Below are positions 26,864-33,467 of a DNA stretch of 33,467 bases, piece by piece. Source of the DNA: Elusimicrobiota bacterium (GTDB lineage Bacteria; Elusimicrobiota; Elusimicrobia; Elusimicrobiales; UBA9959). Every line of letters starts with the position of its first letter. The stretch's first letter is position 1. The stretch spans positions 1 through 33,467 of the forward strand of contig DAOWGR010000088.1 in assembly GCA_030637365.1 (NCBI GenBank), given 5' to 3'. The notes under the pieces are model-generated. The model saw only the letters and a program-made list of their open reading frames with translations. It made no database searches and was not told the origin of the DNA. The position numbers and the translations under genes were made by a program.

Positions 26864-28441
26864 TCAATTAATGTTTAACAGACTGTTTTCCACGGCTTTT
26901 ATGGCGTCAACCGCCGAACTTGTTATGCCGCCGGTATAGCCGGACCCTTCGCCTATCGGATATAAATTTTTCATATTTAGCGATTCATGGTTTTTGCCTC
27001 GCGTAATTCTGATAGGGCACGATGTCCTTGTTTCGGGGGCAAGCAATATCGCTTGGCTTGAAACAAATATCGGATAATTTTCTTTCCATTTATTAAACGC
27101 TCTTTTAAGGACAATGCGTATGAATTTGGGGAATATTTTATTCATATTAACGGATATTGTTCCCGTTTTGCATGAATTTTTATTTAATTTCAGGGACGAT
27201 TTTTCATGTAAAAAATCCATTAGATTTTGCGCCGGGACTTTCCATTTTCCGCCCGCCGCGTTAAAAGCTTTCCTTTCCATGTTTTTTTGAAACGCGATGC
27301 CGGCCAAGGGATGGTTTGATTTATAATCTTCTTTGTGGCAGGTTATGACAATGGCTGAATTTGAAAATGCGGACGCTCTGTTTGAATAGCTCATGCCGTT
27401 TACAACCAGCAGGCCGTTTTCAGATGAAGCGTTTACTATTTCTCCGCCGGGGCACATGCAAAATGTATAAGCGCCGCGCTTTATTTTTTTGTCGGTATAG
27501 GTAAAAGAATAAGCGGCGGCTCCTATGGCGGAAACATTTTTATATTTATGGCCGTATCTTATGAGATTGATTGTTTCGGCGGGATGTTCCAGCCTAACGC
27601 CTACGGCAATCTCTTTTTGCTCAATCGCAATGCCTTTTTTATGAATCATTTCAAATGTGTCGCGGGCTGAATGTCCCACCGCGAGATAAATAATTGAGGA
27701 GTGATACTCCTTTTCGCCGTTTATAATTATGCCCGAAACTTTATTTCCCGATATAATCATATCTGTCATTTTTGAGTTATAGTGTATTTCGCCGCCGCGC
27801 TCAAGGATATAATTTCTTATATTGCGCGTTATTTTGCATAATACATCCGTTCCCAAATGAGGTTTGCTGATATAGTCTATTTCTTCGGGCGCGCCGAATT
27901 TTATGAAAGTGTCCAGCACTTTGTTTAAGTTTTCAGAATTTTTTATTCTGGAAAACAATTTGCCGTCCGAATATGAACCGGCCCCGCCTTCGCCGAATTG
28001 GATATTTGATTCGGAATTTAATGTTCCCTCTTTAATAAATTTTTGAATATCAATGGAACGGTCTTCTATTTTTTTGCCTCTTTCAAATATTAAAGGTTTT
28101 ATTCCGTATTCAAGAAGTTCAAGAGCGGCGAATATGCCGGCGGGGCCGAAACCGATTATTATCGGCTTGTCTTTAAGTTTTTTTTCTTTCTTGGCAGGTT
28201 TTATGTTTTCTGCGTACGGGAGAAAGTTTTTTTTATTATTGAAGCCGGCGGGAACGCCTGCGGCTATTGAGATTTCATAGTAGAATTGTCTTTTATCGCG
28301 GGCGTCAAGGGATTTGCTAAGTATTTTAATGAATTTTATATGTCCCCTGCTAATCACCAATTTATCGGAAGCGGCTTTTATATATTCGTTTATATCGTCT
28401 TTTTCAACGGGCACTCTTAGATTGTTTATTATTAAATTCAT
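26864..28441 (-). CDS. NAD(P)/FAD-dependent oxidoreductase, COG2509-like FAD dehydrogenase
   Basis: IIGFGPAGIFAALELLEYGIKPLIFERGKKIEDRS, IQFGEGGAGSYSDGKLFSRIKN, YPIGEGSGYTGGITSSAVDAIKA. Start at internal Met 28441 avoids overlap with the upstream gene. Confidence 0.88.
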   Translation of the reverse strand: MNLIINNLRVPVEKDDINEYIKAASDKLVISRGHIKFIKILSKSLDARDKRQFYYEISIAAGVPAGFNNKKNFLPYAENIKPAKKEKKLKDKPIIIGFGPAGIFAALELLEYGIKPLIFERGKKIEDRSIDIQKFIKEGTLNSESNIQFGEGGAGSYSDGKLFSRIKNSENLNKVLDTFIKFGAPEEIDYISKPHLGTDVLCKITRNIRNYILERGGEIHYNSKMTDMIISGNKVSGIIINGEKEYHSSIIYLAVGHSARDTFEMIHKKGIAIEQKEIAVGVRLEHPAETINLIRYGHKYKNVSAIGAAAYSFTYTDKKIKRGAYTFCMCPGGEIVNASSENGLLVVNGMSYSNRASAFSNSAIVITCHKEDYKSNHPLAGIAFQKNMERKAFNAAGGKWKVPAQNLMDFLHEKSSLKLNKNSCKTGTISVNMNKIFPKFIRIVLKRAFNKWKENYPIFVSSQAILLAPETRTSCPIRITRGKNHESLNMKNLYPIGEGSGYTGGITSSAVDAIKAVENSLLNIN

Positions 28442-28533
28442 TAAATATAGTCCGTTAATACACTGTTGCTTTTTTTCTTTGTGCCTGTCCGATAATTGCT
28501 CTCCCGAATCGGAAATTTGCGGAAGCAAATTAC

Positions 28534-29211
28534 TTATTCGGGAGTGGATTGGGTAGCATAAATGGCTTTTACGCAATTGAGATAATGCCGGCGTTTTTCC
28601 TCGGGAAAATTCTCATATCTTAATTCCACGGCTTTTCCCGCTCCAAACATGGCATTGTCTATGGGAAATAATTTATCAAATTCTTCAGGCAGAAATTCTT
28701 TTTTAATCTCTATTCTAAGCCCATAGCTCGGAATAAAAGTGAGGCAATATACCCATTTTTGAGTTGACGGATTACAAAGTTTAAGCGCCGGACCGGGATT
28801 GTTGCCGGTGGAGGATTTCATTTCCCATGTTTTGCCGGGGATGTCGCCGGCTATGTCCAATAATTCCCGCCAGAAAATTCTAAAAGCTTCTTCCGAAGCG
28901 GGATATCTGACAGCGATATGTTTTAAAAATTTATCAAATTCATAACGGATATGCGCGGGATCAATTATTCTTCGGGATGTTTTTTTGGGTTTTTCTTTTT
29001 CATCGGTTTTTACTTGCTCTATCAATTCTTTAAGACTTGATGTTTCTTCTTGTGACGCTTGCTCAAGATATTGGGCGCGAAAGGTTATTTTATATCCGCC
29101 TTTTGCGGGATAGATGGTTACATTTTCACCGATAACTTTTATAACTATGCCGAAACTTTTATTTATTGTGTTTTTTACCACGGAATATTGCTCGAATTTG
29201 GGTGTTTCCAT
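28534..29211 (-). CDS. Protein of unknown function with a possible small beta-barrel N-terminal domain
   Basis: Long ORF with coding-like composition. N-terminal YSVVKNTINKSFGIVIKVIGENVTIYPAKGGYKITF has an SH3/KOW-like pattern; remainder not recognised. Confidence 0.6.
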   Translation of the reverse strand: METPKFEQYSVVKNTINKSFGIVIKVIGENVTIYPAKGGYKITFRAQYLEQASQEETSSLKELIEQVKTDEKEKPKKTSRRIIDPAHIRYEFDKFLKHIAVRYPASEEAFRIFWRELLDIAGDIPGKTWEMKSSTGNNPGPALKLCNPSTQKWVYCLTFIPSYGLRIEIKKEFLPEEFDKLFPIDNAMFGAGKAVELRYENFPEEKRRHYLNCVKAIYATQSTPE

Positions 29212-29275
29212 TTTTAGGGCCTCAGTAATATAATACAGAATATAGAGGGCGGAGAAAATAGCGTGACAGTTCAAC

Positions 29276-29333
29276 TCACTAATCACTTGCCACTAGACAC
29301 TTGTGCCACTTGTCACTAATCACTAAACACTGA
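29276..29333. repeat. Heptamer short tandem repeat, about 8 units (TCACTAA TCACTTG CCACTAG ACACTTG ... CCACTTG TCACTAA TCACTAA ACACTGA)
   Basis: Read directly; period 7 with one 2-nt interruption. Confidence 0.8.
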
Positions 29334-29489
29334 TATGGCTGAAAGCGGGATAGCGCGTATAAAAGGTGCCCATGCAGTCTATAGGTCTTTTTATCACCGT
29401 AAATTAGGCCTTTGGACACTTAGCTGCTTGCGCGTATTCCGGTACAATATAAATAATATCAGGAGCATAAATAAGAAAGGAGAATCTAT

Positions 29490-30758
29490 ATGAAAAGAAT
29501 TATATTAGCGGTAGCGATGGTTTTCTCAATGTCAGCCATATCTTTGGCGGAAAATAATTTTTTGCTGAACTCAAGGACAATTTTGCAATCAATGGATATG
29601 GATAATGCCATAGCAATTGAAGATGTTTCACTTCCAAATCCCGCTTATGCTATTGCCGCGCGGTCCAAATCTCCGGTTATTTCTCCGGCGCTTGATTTAA
29701 GCGTCAAAATTCCTTTTGCCATGATTAGGCAGAGCATGACCGAAGGGGAAGATGTTAGCTTGGTTGATTCTTCCAAGCCGATTTTAAAGCGTGAGGGCAA
29801 TCATTTGATTTTAAGCAATATAAAAGTGAATATCAGCGGAGTGGGGGTTAAGCCGATAATATTTATCAAACCATGGTTTGAAAGCAAGAATAACTTGGCT
29901 ATCAAGTTCCTCAAATTGGATTTTGATTTTGGTTTGGGCCTAAAAGCGGGTTTTCCGATTTTTGGCAAAGATGAGGCAATGTCGTATTTGGCCAATTTAG
30001 TCACGGAGCGCATCACGGAAAGCGTAAATGAAGCTTTTATAGAAAATGAAGTTCCTCTTAAATCCGAAGATGTTTTTATTTTTTCTTATGATCCTGAAGC
30101 ATGGATTTTGCGCGTGAGCATATCTCCGGACTTTGTGGCGCCTTTGCTTCCCGGATTAATAGATAATATCAGTTTGACCGCTTTTGACTTTGACGATAAA
30201 AATTTTATTATGGGCGTGAATTCCGGTGTCGCCGAGATAAAACAGCTTAAAGGCTATAATATGGCGATTAGCGATGGTTTGATTACAAACTTTTTGGTCA
30301 AAAACATGGAAGATCCCACAATTGACTTCAGTTCCAATGTTAAAAACGGCGGTCTTCAATTTCGCGATGACGGACAAATTGAATTGACAGGCAAGGCGAA
30401 AGTGGATGCTCTTCCTTTTGATCCCAAAGTGTATTTTACGGTTGATATAAAGCCGACTTTAGCGGCTCCGAATACCATTAGATTCTCCATTGAAAAAATA
30501 AAAGTGAACAGGATTTACGGAATGAATTTTATGGGTTCAATAATCGGGGTATTGGAAAGAATGATTATTTCATCGGCTGTTGATGATATAGTGAAAAATC
30601 CGGAACTTGCCAAGGTTATGTCCGTTCGCAAAATTGACAGAAAGACTGTTGAATTAAAACTTGAGGATAAAGCTTTTCTGCCCGCTTTTGCCAAGGGTGC
30701 GGTAATCAATAATTTGCTTGTTAAACATGGCTTGATATATTTGGGTTTTGAATTTTAA
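29490..30758 (+). CDS. Exported protein of unknown function (paralogue A)
   Basis: Signal peptide MKRIILAVAMVFSMSAISLAE; RBS AAAGGAG; aligns with the next ORF (KIPFAMIRQSM...IILSNIKVNISGV...). Confidence 0.75.
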   Translation: MKRIILAVAMVFSMSAISLAENNFLLNSRTILQSMDMDNAIAIEDVSLPNPAYAIAARSKSPVISPALDLSVKIPFAMIRQSMTEGEDVSLVDSSKPILKREGNHLILSNIKVNISGVGVKPIIFIKPWFESKNNLAIKFLKLDFDFGLGLKAGFPIFGKDEAMSYLANLVTERITESVNEAFIENEVPLKSEDVFIFSYDPEAWILRVSISPDFVAPLLPGLIDNISLTAFDFDDKNFIMGVNSGVAEIKQLKGYNMAISDGLITNFLVKNMEDPTIDFSSNVKNGGLQFRDDGQIELTGKAKVDALPFDPKVYFTVDIKPTLAAPNTIRFSIEKIKVNRIYGMNFMGSIIGVLERMIISSAVDDIVKNPELAKVMSVRKIDRKTVELKLEDKAFLPAFAKGAVINNLLVKHGLIYLGFEF

Positions 30759-30779
30759 CCGCATTAGGAGATGGTTGTT

Positions 30780-31553
30780 ATGAAGAAAGCCGCTGAAAAA
30801 TTCGGGAAACATATGGTGGTAAGTATTATTGCGGTTGTCGCGGTGTTTATGGCTGTGAGATATGTTTCGGCCGAGAACTTTAATCTTAACGGTATCGGCG
30901 CGGATGCTATTCTTCAATCTGAATTATCAGGCGATATATTGCCCGCATACGCGTCTAAATCTGTTCGGAAAAATGACGATATGGTTGATATGAATTTTTC
31001 CGTTCGGATACCGTTTAAGGCCGTTAAAAAGGCGTTTCTTAGCGCGGCCGCGTCCAATAAGCGGCTTAGTATGATAAATCCTGCAAGTCCGATTATTGTT
31101 CAGGAGGGAGATTTATTGGTGATTAAGAATATTCGCGTTGATATTGGGGGTATTATCGCGGAACCTGTTGTCAGACTTAAGCCTTATGTCGCGGGTAAAG
31201 GCGCTTTGAATATTGTAATTGAAAGAATTAAAATACATGTTTCCATGACGCCGTCCAAGTCAGCCGCCGTTCCCGAGTTTTTTAGTCAGGAAGAAATAAT
31301 GGCGGAGATTATGGATACGGCCATTAAAGGCATTATGGAAGAGATAGACAGACAATTGATTGAAGAAAAGATGCCGTTTAGAGCGGATGAAATGCTATCT
31401 CTTGAGTATGATGAGGCTTCGTGGATATTTCGCGTTATTGTTTCTCCCAAGCTTTTTAATCGCTTGTTGCCTCAGATGGTTGGAGAGACTTGTTTTACCG
31501 GATTCAGTTTTAATGATTCCGCCATATTTATTAATATCGGAACGGAGAAATAA
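30780..31553 (+). CDS. Exported protein of unknown function (paralogue B, shorter)
   Basis: Signal anchor followed by VRIPFKAVKKAFL...PIIVQEGDLLVIKNIRVDIGGI, parallel to paralogue A; same operon-like spacing; lacks A's C-terminal part. Confidence 0.72.
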   Translation: MKKAAEKFGKHMVVSIIAVVAVFMAVRYVSAENFNLNGIGADAILQSELSGDILPAYASKSVRKNDDMVDMNFSVRIPFKAVKKAFLSAAASNKRLSMINPASPIIVQEGDLLVIKNIRVDIGGIIAEPVVRLKPYVAGKGALNIVIERIKIHVSMTPSKSAAVPEFFSQEEIMAEIMDTAIKGIMEEIDRQLIEEKMPFRADEMLSLEYDEASWIFRVIVSPKLFNRLLPQMVGETCFTGFSFNDSAIFINIGTEK

Positions 31554-31586
31554 GCGCGAAAGAACCATCATATTTAAAGAGAAATA

Positions 31587-31626
31587 AAAAAATCCCGACA
31601 GGTTTAATTGTCTGCCGGGATTTTTA
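31587..31626. terminator. Bidirectional intrinsic terminator between convergent genes
   Basis: AAAAAATCCCGACA...TGTC-tgc-CGGGATTTTTATT, A-tract and T-tract on both sides. Confidence 0.8.
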
Positions 31627-31665
31627 TTAGTAATTGGATGTTTTATTTGGCGCCGCTTTGTGATT

Positions 31666-32364
31666 TTATCGTCCGCTTCTTCCACCGCTTCTATTGCGTT
31701 GGATATTTCTATTGCGGTTTTGCATTCTTTCGCCTTTGCGCTGCATTTTTTCGCCGCGATTTTGCATTCTTTTGCCCTTACGCTCCATTTTTTCGCCTTT
31801 TTCATTCATTTTTTCGGCGGCGCGATTAAGTTTATCGGCGGCCTTATCATGGCCAAGCTCCGATTGTCTTTCCGCTTTGCGCTCCATTTTTTCGCTTTTA
31901 TTCTGCCATTTTTCGCCGCGATTTTCTTTTCTTTCTCCCTTGTGTTCCAATTTTTCGCCTTTGCGCTCCATTTTTTTACCAAGGGTTTTTAATCGTTTGG
32001 CTTTTCTCACAGCTTTCATTTTCTTAAAAGCCGTCCTTTCTTTTTTGCTTATTTTGCCGTTTCCGTCGGTGTCCATGTGTTTCTTTTTAAGAGCTTTTTG
32101 TTTTTTCTCGTTTTTATTAAACGCCTTTTTTTCTTTTTTGCTTATTTTGCCGTTTCCATTTGTGTCCATTTGTTTCTTTCTGAAAGCGGCTCTCTCGGTT
32201 TTATTCATTTCATCCATGGAGTCATTGGCTTCTTGCCATGCGTGATATTCCATTTGCTCTTGGTTTTGCTCTTTGTTTGATTCTTTATTTTGTTCTTGGG
32301 CGCGCAGTAAAACGCCGGAGCAAAAAAAGATACCTATTACCGCTACTGTTATTTTTATTTTCAT
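31666..32364 (-). CDS. Secreted EF-hand protein with highly charged heptapeptide repeats
   Basis: Signal peptide MKIKITVAVIGIFFCSGVLLRAQ; two canonical 12-residue loops DTNGNGKISKKE and DTDGNGKISKKE; C-terminal (KMERKGE-like)n repeats. Confidence 0.78.
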   Translation of the reverse strand: MKIKITVAVIGIFFCSGVLLRAQEQNKESNKEQNQEQMEYHAWQEANDSMDEMNKTERAAFRKKQMDTNGNGKISKKEKKAFNKNEKKQKALKKKHMDTDGNGKISKKERTAFKKMKAVRKAKRLKTLGKKMERKGEKLEHKGERKENRGEKWQNKSEKMERKAERQSELGHDKAADKLNRAAEKMNEKGEKMERKGKRMQNRGEKMQRKGERMQNRNRNIQRNRSGGRSGR

Positions 32365-32433
32365 TTTATCTCCTTTATGACGGCAGATTAAGATTAAGGT
32401 TTAGATTTGCCTGCAATCTGCCGTTCTGTTTTA

Positions 32434-33180
32434 TTATATGGGTTTTAAGAGCGCCGGCCACATGGGAATAAGCGAGCGGACAAAAGCTTTGGTTACGCCG
32501 GACATTGCCGATGAAATATCAAAACCTTCATAACTCATGGACGCCGACCACATGACTGAACCTGTTTCTATGTCCACCATGCGCGATATCAGGGATGTGC
32601 TGGCCGCGGTGGTTACCAAATGGGAATTGGGCACGCCCATAACCGAGCCTTCCGAACGCATAGTGCTGCCGGCCACTTTTTTTACTTTGTTTAGCGAAAT
32701 CCCTTGGGACGCGCTTATAAGATAGCTTGTTGCCGGAGTATTTTCAACTACGGAACCGAGAAACAGCGCGTCCACACCAAGCAAATTGCCGATTTTTTTC
32801 GCGGTGGTTCTGTCAAAACCGCTGGAAGCGGTAAGCTGGTGTTCTTTTAGAATGGAGTCTAATTGTTGGCGTTCAACAACATCTATTCCGTGCGCGAGCA
32901 GGTTTTGAGTCATAAGATCGGCGGCAATATTTCCTTTATGTCCATTGAATGTCATTACGGCGACGCGGCTAATGCCGGAAAAATCAGCTCGCGGGTTAAT
33001 GGCAACCTGCGGAGTGGCGCAGCCCGCGGAAAAAATGGCTATGACTAGTGTAGCAACAAAGAAGTTTTGAAAGTATTTCAGGAATTTAGAATTGTTCCTT
33101 ATTCCTATTTGCCTGGTTGCCGAATTACCTAGTTGCCTAATTATAAGTAGTAGAGGTGTGTTTCTCATTAAATTTTTCAT
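32434..33180 (-). CDS. CsgG-like lipoprotein
   Basis: Lipobox-like IAIFSAGC; RVAVMTF...LMTQNLLAHGIDVVERQQLDSILKEHQLTASSGFDRTTAKKIGNLLGVDALFLGSV...RMVDIETGSVMWSAS matches the CsgG-family pattern. Confidence 0.75.
   Translation of the reverse strand: MKNLMRNTPLLLIIRQLGNSATRQIGIRNNSKFLKYFQNFFVATLVIAIFSAGCATPQVAINPRADFSGISRVAVMTFNGHKGNIAADLMTQNLLAHGIDVVERQQLDSILKEHQLTASSGFDRTTAKKIGNLLGVDALFLGSVVENTPATSYLISASQGISLNKVKKVAGSTMRSEGSVMGVPNSHLVTTAASTSLISRMVDIETGSVMWSASMSYEGFDISSAMSGVTKAFVRSLIPMWPALLKPI
33104..33143. repeat. Octamer short tandem repeat, 5 units (CCTATTTG CCTGGTTG CCGAATTA CCTAGTTG CCTAATTA) inside the 5' end of the CsgG-like ORF
   Basis: Read directly; period 8. Confidence 0.75.
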
Positions 33181-33467
33181 TTTGCCCTCAAAAAATGAAG
33201 ATGTTTAATCGCGGTCTCGCGCATCTTTTTTTTAACGGCATTATCAAGGCAGGCTTGCCACGCGGATATGGCTTTGTTTTTCAGTCCTTTTTTTTCATAA
33301 ATAAGCCCAAGCATGAAATGAGCTTTGGCCTTTTTGGGGTTTAAACGAACCGCGGTTTCAAAAGCTTTTTGCGCTTCATTTATTTTTTTCAGTTTGCTGT
33401 AAATAAAACCAAGCTGAGTATACAGTTCAACATTTTTTGGCTCTTGTTTTATTTTTTCTTCACTCAT
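33177..33467 (-). CDS. TPR-repeat protein (may continue past window end)
   Basis: NVELYTQLGFIYSKLKKINEAQKAFETAVRLNPKKAKAHFMLGLIYEKKGLKNKAISAW; stop/start ATGA overlap with the CsgG-like gene. Confidence 0.8.
   Translation of the reverse strand: MSEEKIKQEPKNVELYTQLGFIYSKLKKINEAQKAFETAVRLNPKKAKAHFMLGLIYEKKGLKNKAISAWQACLDNAVKKKMRETAIKHLHFLRAK

Noticed and set aside
29276-29333. CRISPR array
   Set aside because: Units are 7 bp with no spacers and no cas genes nearby; a simple short tandem repeat explains it.
31694-32245. 183-aa plus-strand ORF (and overlapping 31660-31992) rich in Phe/Leu/Ser
   Set aside because: Antisense image of the Lys/Glu-rich repeats of the EF-hand protein; low complexity, not a credible membrane protein.

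Overview
This is a 33.5 kb, AT-rich, gene-dense bacterial chromosomal window with Gram-negative-type envelope genes. The lineage cannot be fixed from sequence alone. From left to right it contains: an NAD(P)H-hydrate epimerase fragment; a REC-only response regulator; TilS; a GT-C-type membrane protein; an orphan Cache-like sensor; two GH13 enzymes (one secreted, one apparently cytoplasmic); ComF; an 1802-codon SprA/Sov-like outer-membrane barrel protein divergent from an LptF/LptG permease pair; RadC; a macro-domain protein; a YihY/BrkB protein; a complete sugar ABC transporter (MalK/G/F-like plus binding protein) divergent from a GH130 enzyme; a YgjP-like metallopeptidase; a dicarboxylate/amino acid symporter; a COG2509-like FAD dehydrogenase; a conserved-looking unknown protein; a tandem pair of paralogous exported proteins; a secreted two-EF-hand protein with heptapeptide repeats; a CsgG-like lipoprotein; and a TPR protein. 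The most interesting items are: (1) the SprA-like translocon homologue beside lptF/lptG; (2) a candidate minus-strand structured RNA at 7754-7864, whose 21-bp closing helix has three G-U pairs only when read on the minus strand; (3) a dense array of hairpins between lptF and lptG; (4) several families of 7-8 bp short tandem repeats, one of which appears to be translated inside the CsgG-like gene; and (5) paralogous and repeat-rich exported proteins of unknown function. All family calls are by eye from motifs; no database search was run.
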